The notes under the pieces are model-generated. The model was not told where the DNA came from. It was given only the letters and a program-made list of their open reading frames with translations, and ran no database searches. Below, one piece after another: positions 25,568 through 33,889 of a DNA stretch of 64,000 bases. A program made the translations under genes and the position numbers. Source of the stretch: Akkermansia sp. (GTDB taxonomy: Bacteria; Verrucomicrobiota; Verrucomicrobiia; Verrucomicrobiales; Akkermansiaceae); assembly GCA_017555025.1 (NCBI GenBank), contig JAFZHC010000009.1, positions 279,803 through 343,802 of the forward strand. The letters are read 5' to 3'. Positions within the stretch are counted from its first letter, which is position 1; each line of letters begins with the position of its first letter.

Positions 25568-27088
25568 TTAGTAGCTGCGAGCCCAGAGCACGCGGCGCGT
25601 GGTCGGGCGGCCGGTAAGGATGCAGGGAGCCTCGGGACCGGTACCCATCTCACCGTGCGGAATGCAGCGGATGGAAATGCGCAGGCTCTTGCCCAGCTCT
25701 TCTTCCTCCTCAGGGCTGCCGTCCCAGGGGCAAAGCAGCCAGTCGGCATCAGTACCGGCGGCAAAGTTTGCCTTGAGCTCTTCAAGATTATCGCAGGGGC
25801 GAATGTGGCTGTCGCGGAAGTTCAGCTGGCGCTCCAGCAGGCTGTTCTGCACATCCTCCAGCATCTGTACAGCGTTGGTCAGGAGCTCCTCCTCAGAGAT
25901 AAAGCTCTTGTCGTTGCTGGCCTTATCGCGGCGAGAGATGCATACGGAGCCCTTCTCCAAGTCACGCGGACCAATTTCCACGCGTACCGGCACGCCCTTC
26001 TTCACCCACTCCCACTTCTTAGTACCACCGTTCAGGTCGCGGTCGTCCACCTGCACACGTACGGGCAGACCATGGAAACTCATGGCGGCAAGCTTGTCGG
26101 CAAGAGCATGGCAGTGGTCGAGAATTGCCTGCTTAGTTTCAGCCTTGGGCGTTACAGGGATGATAACAATCTGCTTGGGTGCCACGCGGGGCGGGCATAC
26201 CAAACCGTCATCGTCTGAGTGAGCCATAATCAGCGTACCAATCATGCGGGTAGATACCCCCCAAGAGGTAGTCCAGGCGTACTGGCGCTCATTGGTACGC
26301 CCGGCAAAGGAGATGTTCTGAGCCTTGGCAAAGTTCTGCCCCAGGAAGTGGGAGGTACCGGCCTGAATGGCCTTGCGGTCCTGCACCATGGCCTCCACGG
26401 TGTAGGTACGAACAGCTCCGGGGAAACGCTCGTGAGCCGTCTTCTCACCGGGGATAGAGGGTACTGCCAGCACATCACGCTGGAAATCCTCGTACACCTT
26501 GTGCATGACGGCGGTTTCCTCCTCAGCCTCGGCCTGGGTTTCGTGAGCGGTGTGCCCCTCCTGCCACAGGAACTCAGCCGTGCGCAGGAAAATACGCGGG
26601 CGCATCTCCCAGCGCATCACGTTGCACCACTGGTTCACCTTGAAGGGCAAATCTCGGTAGCTCTCCAGCCAGCGGGAGAAAGCGGCACCAATCACCGTCT
26701 CAGAAGTGGGACGTATCACATACTTATCCGTCAGCTCACCGCTGGGAATCATCTTCGTCTTGCCGGTCTCGGGGTCCTTCACAGCCTCCAGGCGGTGGTG
26801 AGTCACCACAGCACACTCAGTCGCAAAGCCCTCAGCGTGCTCTGCTTCCTTCTCGAGGTAGGAGACAGGTATGAGCATGGGGAAGTAGGCATTGGTGTGG
26901 CCTGTGCGCTTGAACTCAGCGTCCATCTGCTGCTGAATAAGCTCCCAGATGGCGTAGCCCCAGGGCTTAATGACCATACAACCGCGCACCTCGGAGTTTT
27001 CGGCGAGGTCGGCGGCCTTAATTACCTGCTGATACCACTCGGGGAAATCCTCCGCGCGCGTGGGTGAAATTGCGTTCTGTTGTGCCAT
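25568..27088 (-). CDS. proS: Prolyl-tRNA synthetase, eukaryote/archaeon type
   Basis: This 506-residue class II synthetase attaches proline to tRNA-Pro. It is the short form without the bacterial INS editing insert: motif 1 region EVRGCMVIKPWGYAIWELIQ, motif 2 VNQWCNVMRWEMRPRIFLRTAEFLWQEGH (spread over residues about 150-180), motif 3 ISFAGRTNERQYAWTTSWGVSTRMIG, then an anticodon-binding domain and a C-terminal zinc-like domain with CIPHGEMGTGPEAPCILTG. A promoter ends 10 bases before ATG. This type of ProRS occurs in scattered bacteria, including several PVC members. Confidence 0.95.
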   Translation of the reverse strand: MAQQNAISPTRAEDFPEWYQQVIKAADLAENSEVRGCMVIKPWGYAIWELIQQQMDAEFKRTGHTNAYFPMLIPVSYLEKEAEHAEGFATECAVVTHHRLEAVKDPETGKTKMIPSGELTDKYVIRPTSETVIGAAFSRWLESYRDLPFKVNQWCNVMRWEMRPRIFLRTAEFLWQEGHTAHETQAEAEEETAVMHKVYEDFQRDVLAVPSIPGEKTAHERFPGAVRTYTVEAMVQDRKAIQAGTSHFLGQNFAKAQNISFAGRTNERQYAWTTSWGVSTRMIGTLIMAHSDDDGLVCPPRVAPKQIVIIPVTPKAETKQAILDHCHALADKLAAMSFHGLPVRVQVDDRDLNGGTKKWEWVKKGVPVRVEIGPRDLEKGSVCISRRDKASNDKSFISEEELLTNAVQMLEDVQNSLLERQLNFRDSHIRPCDNLEELKANFAAGTDADWLLCPWDGSPEEEEELGKSLRISIRCIPHGEMGTGPEAPCILTGRPTTRRVLWARSY

Positions 27089-27098
27089 ACGGGTGGGT

Positions 27099-27126
27099 AT
27101 TATGTACGTTATTAAAAAAAAGTCAA
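27099..27126 (-). promoter_or_regulatory. proS promoter, near-leaderless
   Basis: Minus strand TTGACT (27121-27126), 16-bp spacer, CATAAT (27099-27104), 10 bases before ATG 27088. Confidence 0.6.
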
Positions 27127-27154
27127 TGATAATTTTGGATACAAGGCCTCCGGC

Positions 27155-27847
27155 TTACTCGCTCTGCATGCAGCGATAATTGAAGACAGCCAGCGAGCCC
27201 ATGATGAAAACCATCCACCACGCGCCCAAAGCCAGAAAGAAAAAAGTAAGCACACCGGCAAATGCCAAGCTGATACGGTGCATGCTCTGCGCAGAGCGCA
27301 TGAGCCCATGCATTATCTGACCGCCGTCCAAGGGGTAGACCGGCAGTAGGTTAAGCAAGCTCCACCACACACAAATGCGAACCAGATAAACGCCGAAGAG
27401 CACCATCATGGGCGGGCACGTATCTAACAGCTCCTGTGGCACCACACCGGCAATGAATCCGGCAGTAACAACAAAACCGGCCGACAAACTACCGCAGGCC
27501 GATGCGACGAAAGGCCATACCAACACTAGCGGCAGGAACATCGAGGCTAGCGGCCCGGCTGCCGTCATCAAAATACCGCCGGTGCGCGTCAGGCGAGCCG
27601 TCTCATTGCAGCAGTCGCCCCCCAACCAAGCCAGATAGACCTCAGGGGAGCCGCCCCCAAGCCAACGCCCCACAATGGCATGTCCCATCTCATGTGTCAG
27701 CAGACAGAAGAACAATGCAACACCGAACAATGCCACGCCGGGTATCCCCGCCGCAAAGCCGGTAAAGAGACAGCTGAGCAGCACGAGCATCACCCACAAT
27801 GAGGGGTGTATGCTTACCTGAACCCGGAAAAGTGAAAAGCGAATCAT
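27155..27847 (-). CDS. Site-2-protease-like M50 membrane metalloprotease
   Basis: This 230-residue protein has about six hydrophobic segments. The zinc site HEMGHA (HExxH) is in LLTHEMGHAIVGRWLGG (about residues 48-64), and the third ligand lies in LLNLLPVYPLDGGQIMHG (NxxPxxPLDG, about 160-178). It lacks PDZ or CBS domains, so it is the minimal SpoIVFB/YwhC-like form that cleaves substrates inside the membrane. The substrate is unknown. It is monocistronic, 66 bases upstream of proS. Confidence 0.9.
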   Translation of the reverse strand: MIRFSLFRVQVSIHPSLWVMLVLLSCLFTGFAAGIPGVALFGVALFFCLLTHEMGHAIVGRWLGGGSPEVYLAWLGGDCCNETARLTRTGGILMTAAGPLASMFLPLVLVWPFVASACGSLSAGFVVTAGFIAGVVPQELLDTCPPMMVLFGVYLVRICVWWSLLNLLPVYPLDGGQIMHGLMRSAQSMHRISLAFAGVLTFFFLALGAWWMVFIMGSLAVFNYRCMQSE

Positions 27848-27858
27848 CTGTACCTGTT

Positions 27859-27887
27859 ATTTTATGCCCGGGCGTGCGAATCGACAA
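27859..27887 (-). promoter_or_regulatory. M50 protease gene promoter
   Basis: Minus strand TTGTCG (27882-27887), 17-bp spacer, TAAAAT (27859-27864), 11 bases before ATG 27847. Confidence 0.6.
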
Positions 27888-27901
27888 GCCATCCGCACGC
27901 C
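27871..27901. promoter_or_regulatory. Inverted repeat over the M50 protease promoter
   Basis: GGCGTGCG (27871-27878) and CGCACGCC (27894-27901) are perfect 8-base inverted arms separated by 15 bases. They bracket the -35 box of the M50 promoter, so this could be an operator. Confidence 0.4.
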
Positions 27902-28247
27902 ATACAGCCCATCATGTCAGAAAAAATGCACCATTCTGCTGCTTTCGCGTACTTCTGGCAATATTTCCGGAGCAGAAAACATCTCACCGACCTCCTGCGA
28001 TGCTCACAACACGGAGCAACCGCCCTTTGTCCATTGTCGGGCGTCAACCCGTCACGGACTCTACGCAGTACCGAGAATAATGCCGAAAATCCACGCCCCC
28101 AACAGCCCTGTTTCTTAACGTCGGGCCAATCAAAAATCCGATTTTGCCCAGTGGCCCTTGCCTGAAGAATTCATCATTCTTACGTAACCAAATTGCCAAT
28201 TATCGATTCCATTTTATTCTCTTTTCTCAATTTTCCGGCAAAAAGGC
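27902..28247. other. Intergenic region without a gene; one stem-loop
   Basis: Between the M50 promoter and the dapA promoter I see no reading frame with a supported start. The only structure is a nested stem near 28123-28157: GGGCCA (28123-28128) with TGGCCC (28152-28157), and inside it CAAAA (28131-28135) with TTTTG (28142-28146). It has no attached promoter that I can support. Confidence 0.4.
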
Positions 28248-28275
28248 GTGACTTTTCGGCAGATTGTGCTAGAAT
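28248..28275 (+). promoter_or_regulatory. dapA operon promoter, near-leaderless
   Basis: GTGACT (28248-28253), 16-bp spacer, TAGAAT (28270-28275), 12 bases before ATG 28288. The -35 box is weak. Confidence 0.5.
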
Positions 28276-28287
28276 ACCCGCGAGATT

Positions 28288-29169
28288 ATGAAGTACCACG
28301 GACTTTACACAGCTATTGTCACCCCTTTTAAAGATAACAAAGTCGACACCGAAGCCCTCAAAGCTCTGGTTGAGGCTCAGATTGCCGGCGGTGTGGACGG
28401 CATTGTGCCGGTAGGTACCACCGGCGAGAGCCCCACGCTTACCAATGAGGAGCACATTGAGGTTATCCGCCTTGCCGTAGAGTATGCAGCCGGTCGATGC
28501 CAGGTAATCGCCGGCACCGGCTCCAACTGCACCGAGGAGGCTATCGAAATGACCAAAATTGCTGAGAAGCTGGGCGCAGACGGCACGCTGCAGGTGTGCC
28601 CCTACTACAACAAGCCCAGCCAGGAGGGGCTCTATCGCCACTTCAAGGCCATTGCAGATGCCACCACCCTGCCCATCCTCCTCTACAGCATCCCCGGCCG
28701 CAGCGTGATTGAGATTTCCGTTGACACCGTGGCTCGTCTGGCCAAGGATTGCCCGAACATTGTCGCTATTAAAGAAGCCGGCGGCAGCGTGGAGCGCGTG
28801 AACCAGCTGGTGCAGGCTCTGCCCGAAGACTTCGCCGTGCTCAGCGGCGACGACGGTCTGACCGTACCCTTTATTTCCTGCGGTGCCGTGGGCCTCGTAT
28901 CCGTTACCTCCAACGTAGCTCCTGCTCAGATGAAAGAGTTGGTGGACACCGCTCTGTCCGGCGATGGCAAAAAAGCCCTCGAGCTTCAGAAGAAGTATTA
29001 TCCGCTCATGAAGGGGCTGATGAGCTTAGACGTGAACCCTGTGCCGATTAAGGCAGCCATGGCTCTGCGTGGCGACATGAGCTGGGAAATTCGCCTGCCC
29101 CTCGCACCGCTGGCCGAGGACAAGCACGAGAAGCTTGCCACCCTCCTCAAGAACTTCAATCTGCTGTGA
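28288..29169 (+). CDS. dapA: 4-hydroxy-tetrahydrodipicolinate synthase
   Basis: This 293-residue TIM-barrel aldolase condenses pyruvate with aspartate semialdehyde, the first lysine/diaminopimelate-specific step. Visible are the GIVPVGTTGESPTLTNEE motif (residues about 36-53), the catalytic tyrosine in PYYNKPSQEGLYRHF, the Schiff-base lysine in IVAIKEAGGS (about 162) and LSGDDGLTVPFISCGAVG. The length is standard. dapB follows after 3 bases. Confidence 0.96.
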   Translation: MKYHGLYTAIVTPFKDNKVDTEALKALVEAQIAGGVDGIVPVGTTGESPTLTNEEHIEVIRLAVEYAAGRCQVIAGTGSNCTEEAIEMTKIAEKLGADGTLQVCPYYNKPSQEGLYRHFKAIADATTLPILLYSIPGRSVIEISVDTVARLAKDCPNIVAIKEAGGSVERVNQLVQALPEDFAVLSGDDGLTVPFISCGAVGLVSVTSNVAPAQMKELVDTALSGDGKKALELQKKYYPLMKGLMSLDVNPVPIKAAMALRGDMSWEIRLPLAPLAEDKHEKLATLLKNFNLL

Positions 29170-29172
29170 ATC

Positions 29173-29904
29173 ATGAAAATTCTTGTTACCGGTATTTCCG
29201 GCCGCATGGGTCAGGCTGTGCAGCAAGCAGTAGAGCTCAATCCCGGTACTGAGCTGGCCAGCACGCACGACGTAGGGCAAGACATCGCTGCCGCCATGCA
29301 ACCTGCCGACATTGCCATCGACTTCTCCTTCCATGGCTTCACTCCTGAGTTGCTCGCCACAGCCGTTGCTCAGGGCAAGCCCCTCGTTATCGGCACCACC
29401 GGCCATACCGCCGAGGAGAAAGCCGCCATCACCGAGGCTGCCAAGCAGATTCCCATCGTGTTCGCCTCCAACTACTCCGTGGGCGTAAACACCCTCTTCT
29501 GGCTCACCCGCAAGGCTACAGCCATCCTGAAGGACTACGATATCGAAATTATTGAGATGCACCACCACCACAAGCTCGATGCACCCAGCGGCACCGCCCG
29601 CACGCTGGCCGAGGTGGTATGCGATGTCACCGGCCTTGATTACGAGAAGGATGTCATGCATGGCCGCAATGGTCTGGTTGGCGCACGCCCCCAGGCTCAG
29701 ATTGGCATGCACTCCATGCGCGGTGGTGACGTAGTGGGCGACCACACCGTCATGTACGCTACCGATGGTGAGCGCATCGAGCTCACGCACAAGGCCTCCA
29801 GCCGCATGACCTTTGCCGGCGGCGCAGTTCGCGCTGCCCTCTGGCTGGCCGACAAACCCGCTGGCCTGTACACCATGCAGGATGTGCTGGGCTTTACGGA
29901 CTAA
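29173..29904 (+). CDS. dapB: 4-hydroxy-tetrahydrodipicolinate reductase
   Basis: This 243-residue NAD(P)H-dependent enzyme performs the step after DapA. It starts MKILVTGISGRMGQAVQQAV (Rossmann glycines), has GTTGHTAEEKAAI and FASNYSVGVN, and the catalytic histidine/lysine motif IEMHHHHKLDAPSGTARTLA at about residues 130-149. GDVVGDHTVMYATDGERIEL is characteristic. It is somewhat shorter than E. coli DapB (273) through loss of insertions, as in several phyla. It is in an operon with dapA and folK. Confidence 0.96.
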   Translation: MKILVTGISGRMGQAVQQAVELNPGTELASTHDVGQDIAAAMQPADIAIDFSFHGFTPELLATAVAQGKPLVIGTTGHTAEEKAAITEAAKQIPIVFASNYSVGVNTLFWLTRKATAILKDYDIEIIEMHHHHKLDAPSGTARTLAEVVCDVTGLDYEKDVMHGRNGLVGARPQAQIGMHSMRGGDVVGDHTVMYATDGERIELTHKASSRMTFAGGAVRAALWLADKPAGLYTMQDVLGFTD

Positions 29905-29907
29905 GCC

Positions 29908-30417
29908 ATGAGCTGCACCGATACAGCCGCCCGGCGCGTTATCTTCTCCCTCGGTTCCAATGTGGGAGACAGGCTCGCCATACTGGAATCCGCCTGCGAT
30001 TATCTGGCGGAAGCCTTCGGGGGGCTGCGGCTGTCGCAAGTTTACGAGACCGAGCCCGTGGGCTGTCCTGCGGGCTCGCCTGCCTACCTCAACGCCTGTG
30101 TTGAGGTGAGTACCACCATGCCCGCAGAGGAAGTATTGCAAATCTGCATGAGCATCGAAAAAGAACTGGGGCGCACACGCAACGGCGTGTACGGAGCCCC
30201 CCGCACCTGCGATATTGACATCATTCTCTATGGGGAATTGCAACTGAGCACCCCTGCACTCACGCTGCCCCACCCCCGCGCCCACGAGCGAGAGTTCGTA
30301 CTGCGCCCCCTGTGCGATATTGACCCGCAGCTGGTACTGCCGGGGCACACACTCAGCGTCAGCCACATGCTGGCAGCACTACCCGCCGGCCCGGCGGTTC
30401 ACGCTTTTGACCTGTAA
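29908..30417 (+). CDS. folK: 2-amino-4-hydroxy-6-hydroxymethyldihydropteridine pyrophosphokinase
   Basis: This 169-residue HPPK transfers pyrophosphate from ATP to the pterin in folate synthesis. It has FSLGSNVGDRLAIL near the N-terminus, YETEPVG and SPAYLNACVEV, then EKELGRTRNGVYGAPRTCDIDIILYG with the metal-binding aspartates, and LPHPRAHEREFVLRPLCDI. It lies between dapB and panB with tight spacing, so folate, lysine and pantothenate genes share a transcript. Confidence 0.94.
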   Translation: MSCTDTAARRVIFSLGSNVGDRLAILESACDYLAEAFGGLRLSQVYETEPVGCPAGSPAYLNACVEVSTTMPAEEVLQICMSIEKELGRTRNGVYGAPRTCDIDIILYGELQLSTPALTLPHPRAHEREFVLRPLCDIDPQLVLPGHTLSVSHMLAALPAGPAVHAFDL

Positions 30418-30426
30418 TATAAGACT

Positions 30427-31191
30427 ATGAACAGCAAAATTGAAGCCATCCTTGCCCGCAAGGGCAAAGCTCCTGTTGCCGAACTGACAGCTTATGATTA
30501 CCCCACCGCCCGACTGGTTGATGAGGCCGGGGTGGACATGATTCTGGTGGGCGATTCCCTCGGTATGGTCATGCTGGGCTATCCGGATACCACCCACGTT
30601 ACCTTAGCACACATGCTGCACCATGTGGAGGCAGTAGCTCGCGCAGCCAAAAAGGCTGTAGTCGTGGCAGACATGCCCATCAACACCTACAACACTCCCG
30701 AACAGGCATTAGAAACCGCCCGCGCCCTCATGGCCGTAGGTGCCGACGCCGTAAAGCTGGAGGGCGGCGTAGCTATCGAGGCGCAGATTCGCTCCATCAC
30801 TCAAGCCGGTATTCCCGTGCAAGGCCACATCGGCCTGCTGCCGCAGAAGGTGAAGGAAGAAGGAGGCTACCGCATGCACGGCAAGACGGATGAGGAAGCC
30901 GCCTCCATCATGCGCGATATGGAGGCCGTGGTACGTGCCGGAGCCTTCTCTGTGGTGATTGAATGCACTCGCCACAGCGTGGCCAAGGCGATTACGGAGG
31001 CCTGCCCCATCATCACCATCGGCATCGGCGCCGGTCGCGGCACCTGCGATGGCGAGGTGGCCGTCTACCACGATTTGGTGGGTGCTTTCCCTTGGTTCAC
31101 CCCCTCCTTTGCCCGCCCCAAAGCCGATATCGCAACCGATATCACGCGTGCGGTGAAAGAATACATCGCAGAGGTACAACAACCCAGATAA
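30427..31191 (+). CDS. panB: 3-methyl-2-oxobutanoate hydroxymethyltransferase
   Basis: This 254-residue TIM-barrel enzyme transfers a hydroxymethyl group from methylene-THF to ketoisovalerate, the first pantothenate step. It has ELTAYDYPTARLVDEAGVD, the metal-binding DSLGMVMLGY, VVADMPINTY, VKLEGG, GHIGLLPQ and IGIGAGRGTCDGEVAVYHDL. The length is normal. It is the last enzyme gene of the dapA operon. Unknown membrane-protein genes follow. Confidence 0.95.
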   Translation: MNSKIEAILARKGKAPVAELTAYDYPTARLVDEAGVDMILVGDSLGMVMLGYPDTTHVTLAHMLHHVEAVARAAKKAVVVADMPINTYNTPEQALETARALMAVGADAVKLEGGVAIEAQIRSITQAGIPVQGHIGLLPQKVKEEGGYRMHGKTDEEAASIMRDMEAVVRAGAFSVVIECTRHSVAKAITEACPIITIGIGAGRGTCDGEVAVYHDLVGAFPWFTPSFARPKADIATDITRAVKEYIAEVQQPR

Positions 31192-31228
31192 TCTTGAACA
31201 CAATGTGCGGCAACTGCATCTCACCCTC

Positions 31229-31912
31229 ATGAACAGGAAGATTGCCGCCATTGTTATCACCGGGCTCTGTTTCCTTGCGCTGGGCTTCTTGCTTTTGGCA
31301 GACGGAGCAAGCGTTTCGCTCCCATTCCATGCCACGCTATGGGGTGCCGCCGGTACTGCCGTGCTGGTGTACTGGCCCCGCAAGAGCAAGCTACAACTCT
31401 TGTCACTCTGCTGGTTGTGTATTCTCCTCTACAGCATTGCCGCCATCTTTCTGGTGGATTGCTCCGAACCGGTCATTGAAGACGCCTACATGCCGAATAT
31501 CACCGGCATGTTCATCCTCATGGCTATACCCTTCCTGATGGCGCTACTGCCCATCCCCGTGCTTCTGCTTCGCTCCGCCTACCGTGACCACATGCGCACC
31601 GTGCTGGAGGAAGCCGTGCTCGCCGCTACGGATTCGCTACAAGGACCGGCACCCGGTGCTATGGACAAAGCCCTACACCTGCTCCGCAAAGGCATTCCTG
31701 CCCATTATATTCCCGACGCCCTCGTACAACGGGATGAAGATAATTTCGAAGCACTCGGCACCCCTGACCCCGAGGCCGTTGCCAACGAGCTGAAACTCAT
31801 CCCCATGCTCGCCGCCGCAGGAGCCTCCATTTCGCAAGTAGCGCTCGATTCCGCCAAGTACAACTGCCCGCCCGCCGTACAAGAGGCGCTGAAACAGCTT
31901 CCCGTAGCGTGA
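31229..31912 (+). CDS. Membrane protein of unknown function
   Basis: I recognise no family. ATG 31229 is used; an in-frame start at 31205 is possible. The 227-residue protein has about four hydrophobic segments in its first 115 residues, then a cytoplasmic helical tail. The tail contains LLRKGIPAHYIPDALVQRDEDNFEA and a final LAAAGASISQVALDSAKYNCPPAVQEAL with the spacing of an ankyrin-like helix pair. The next gene starts inside its stop (TGATG), so the two are coupled. Confidence 0.55.
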   Translation: MNRKIAAIVITGLCFLALGFLLLADGASVSLPFHATLWGAAGTAVLVYWPRKSKLQLLSLCWLCILLYSIAAIFLVDCSEPVIEDAYMPNITGMFILMAIPFLMALLPIPVLLLRSAYRDHMRTVLEEAVLAATDSLQGPAPGAMDKALHLLRKGIPAHYIPDALVQRDEDNFEALGTPDPEAVANELKLIPMLAAAGASISQVALDSAKYNCPPAVQEALKQLPVA

Positions 31913-32244
31913 TGAAATACCTCTGCCCCACTACGCTGCGCTACCGTCTGCTCGTCTGGTTGCCCCTTACCTATACCGCATACGCCGCCTGCGTGTGTCT
32001 CCTTTGCTCTATTGCCAACATGGTGGAACAACCAGCACCTGAAGGAGCCCCTTGGTGGCTCCCCTTGTCGGCAATGATTGCCTTATTCGCCATTATCTGT
32101 TCGCCTCTACCGGGTATCCTCGCCACCATCGCCGCTTGCCTCCTGCCAAACCGTCAGCCCGGGAATAAAGCCGATACTTTTGTCACCCTTTTGTCTCTGA
32201 CTACATTCATTACATGGGAGATTCTGCTTCTCGCATCCAACTGA
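31912..32244 (+). CDS. Small membrane protein, coupled to the preceding gene
   Basis: This 110-residue protein has three hydrophobic segments (about residues 12-35, 50-75 and 85-108), separated by short loops with PAPEGAPWWL and LPNRQPGNKAD. It is not recognised. ATG 31912 shares one base with the upstream TGA, a standard coupling signal. It could be a partner subunit of the preceding membrane protein. The two genes are the last of the dapA-panB strand block. Confidence 0.5.
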   Translation: MKYLCPTTLRYRLLVWLPLTYTAYAACVCLLCSIANMVEQPAPEGAPWWLPLSAMIALFAIICSPLPGILATIAACLLPNRQPGNKADTFVTLLSLTTFITWEILLLASN

Positions 32245-32248
32245 ATAA

Positions 32249-32267
32249 TTGCACCGTTATAGTGCAA
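32249..32267. promoter_or_regulatory. Inverted repeat TTGCAC-N7-GTGCAA
   Basis: Perfect 6-base arms (32249-32254 and 32262-32267) lie in an AT-rich spacer just after a membrane-protein gene and before the 13-codon reading frame. No T run follows, so an operator is as likely as a terminator. Confidence 0.35.
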
Positions 32268-32321
32268 AATAAAGAAATATCGAACAAGATCAACTTTTTC
32301 TCAGTCTAAATGGAGGAGTTT

Positions 32322-32363
32322 ATGAAAAATCTTTCTTTTATCAGAACGTACTTATACTCGTAA
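32322..32363 (+). other. Thirteen-codon reading frame with a strong ribosome site
   Basis: ATG 32322 to TAA 32363 encodes MKNLSFIRTYLYS. Eight to fourteen bases upstream is TGGAGGAG, the best Shine-Dalgarno match seen in the window. The frame runs into the 3' end of the convergent small membrane-protein gene. It could be a leader peptide, a gene remnant or a functional micropeptide. Confidence 0.35.
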
Positions 32364-32649
32364 GAACCGGATATATCATCTCACACACCATTATCACCCA
32401 GAACGGGCTGCTGAGGAAAAAGGCTATCTTGGCATCCCTGTTACATTTTTTGCCATCTCTGAGCCATTGAACCAGGCTGATAATGGGAATAAGAAGCAAA
32501 AGAAATATACAAGCCATGCCCAACAGCATGCACACAGTAGGATAATACGCCATCGTACCTGTAATATCAATATACAAGCAGGACAAGAGCAAGTAGCTCC
32601 ATGAAATAATAGCAAAAGCCGAAAGCGGGTATTTCAAGAGCAGGTTCAT
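32341..32649 (-). CDS. Small membrane protein, 102 residues
   Basis: It is not recognised. Three hydrophobic segments are visible: about residues 8-30 (SAFAIISWSYLLLSCLYI), 35-62 (TVCMLLGMACIFLLLLIPII) and 75-97 (IAFFLSSPFWVIMVCEMIY). A basic loop, RDGKKCNRDAK, lies between the second and third and implies a cytoplasmic position. The gene follows the hisC terminator on the same strand and has no clear promoter of its own, so it may depend on read-through. Codon usage is a little AT-richer than in hisC. Confidence 0.5.
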   Translation of the reverse strand: MNLLLKYPLSAFAIISWSYLLLSCLYIDITGTMAYYPTVCMLLGMACIFLLLLIPIISLVQWLRDGKKCNRDAKIAFFLSSPFWVIMVCEMIYPVLTSISTF

Positions 32650-32694
32650 GAGCGTGGGTGTTGGGGCAATCGATTATTTAAGAATGTGAAAGCT

Positions 32695-32720
32695 CGGCGG
32701 GGAGTCGGAGCTCCCCGCCG
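32695..32720 (-). terminator. hisC terminator-like hairpin
   Basis: CGGCGGGGAG (32695-32704) pairs with CTCCCCGCCG (32711-32720) around 6 bases. On the minus strand the T run is poor (GAGCTTTC), so termination may be partial. Confidence 0.55.
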
Positions 32721-32733
32721 CAACAGAGCGGAG

Positions 32734-33837
32734 TTAATTCTTACCGAGCAACTCAGCAAGCACCTCCAGGCAGCGGGCGTTTTCGCGCTCGGTGCCGACG
32801 GTAATGCGTACGTAGTCCGGCAAACCGTAGCCATCCATGTGGCGCAGAATAACGCCCTTGGCGAGGGCATCGTTGAATACCTTGCGCCCCTGCCCGGTCT
32901 TGACCAGAATGAAGTTGGCTTGACTGGGCACATAGTCAATACCCCAGGCCTCGAAAGCAGCGTAGTATTGCTGCTTTCCACGGTTCACCATCTCGACGGA
33001 CTTAGCGAGGTGGTCAGCGTCATCGAGAGCGGCTGCGGCGGCCACCTGAGACATGAGGTTCATATTGAAAGGAGTGCGGGCCTTGTTGAGCAGGTCGGCA
33101 ATCTCAGGAATCGTCACGCCATAACCGGCACGCAGACCGGCGAGGCCATAGGCCTTGGAGAAGGTGCGAAGGAGGATGACATTCTTCCCCTGCTTCACGT
33201 ACTGAAGCGTATCGGGCTGCTCGTCGGCAAAATCGATATAGGCCTCGTCAAATGCCACGATAACGTGCTCGGGCACAGCAGCCATGAAGGCATCCATCTC
33301 AGCCTGAGTGACAACCGTGCCAAGGGGGTTGGCGGGATTAGTGATGAAAATGAGGCGCGTCTGCGGAGTGATGGCGGCGAGGATTGCCTGCAAATCGGAG
33401 CTGAAATCGGGCTTGATGGGAGCCTCCACATACTTAGCGCCGAACAGCTTACACATGATGGGGTACATGGAGAAGCTGTGCTTGGCTGCAATGAGCTCAA
33501 TACCCTCATGCAGACAGGCATGGCACAGCAACTCAATGAGCTCGCTGCTGCCGCTGCCCACGACCGTCTGGTTGAAGTCCACACCGAAGCGCTCGGCAAT
33601 CTTGCTACGCAAGGTGAATGAAGCGCCATCCGGGTAAATATGCACACCGGCAGCAGCCTGCTGAATAGCCTGCACGGCCTTGGGGGACGGCCCGAGGGAG
33701 TTCTCATTGGAGGCGAGCTTCACGATATCCTCAGGAGCCATACCGAGCTCGCGGGCGGTCTCCTCGATGGGTTTACCGGGCTGGTAGGCTACCAGCTCCA
33801 GCACGTACTGATTGGCATATTGAGAGATATTACTCAT
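32734..33837 (-). CDS. hisC: Histidinol-phosphate aminotransferase
   Basis: This 367-residue PLP enzyme of fold type I converts imidazole-acetol phosphate to histidinol phosphate. It has KLASNENSLGPSPKAVQAIQ at the N-terminus, HIYPDGASFTLRSKIAERFG, ITNPANPLGTVV (PLP-phosphate region), FDEAYIDFADEQ, and the PLP lysine in LLRTFSKAYGLAGLRAGYG (about residue 225). It is separated from hisB-hisH by 27 kb. A 17-bp-spaced promoter gives a leader of about 14 bases. It is divergent from an unknown gene at 33926. Confidence 0.94.
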   Translation of the reverse strand: MSNISQYANQYVLELVAYQPGKPIEETARELGMAPEDIVKLASNENSLGPSPKAVQAIQQAAAGVHIYPDGASFTLRSKIAERFGVDFNQTVVGSGSSELIELLCHACLHEGIELIAAKHSFSMYPIMCKLFGAKYVEAPIKPDFSSDLQAILAAITPQTRLIFITNPANPLGTVVTQAEMDAFMAAVPEHVIVAFDEAYIDFADEQPDTLQYVKQGKNVILLRTFSKAYGLAGLRAGYGVTIPEIADLLNKARTPFNMNLMSQVAAAAALDDADHLAKSVEMVNRGKQQYYAAFEAWGIDYVPSQANFILVKTGQGRKVFNDALAKGVILRHMDGYGLPDYVRITVGTERENARCLEVLAELLGKN

Positions 33838-33857
33838 AATCGGTGTGTTCGTGCGGG

Positions 33858-33886
33858 ATTATAATACCTGTCATGAGAGAACTCAA
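33858..33886 (-). promoter_or_regulatory. hisC promoter
   Basis: Minus strand TTGAGT (33881-33886), 17-bp spacer, TATAAT (33858-33863), about 20 bases before ATG 33837. Confidence 0.65.
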
Positions 33887-33889
33887 GCC

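Noticed and set aside
26219..27067. Long plus-strand frame opposite proS
   Set aside because: Shadow of a complete ProRS; no recognisable domain and no promoter.
28123..28157. Nested stem upstream of dapA as a lysine riboswitch
   Set aside because: It is far too small, lies upstream of the dapA promoter and so is outside the mRNA.
29026..30366. A 446-codon open frame on the minus strand across dapA-dapB-folK
   Set aside because: All three plus-strand genes are complete with catalytic motifs. The antisense product has a low-complexity Gly/His/Ala composition.
32686..33621. A 311-codon plus-strand frame opposite hisC
   Set aside because: HisC on the minus strand has every PLP motif; the antisense frame has none.
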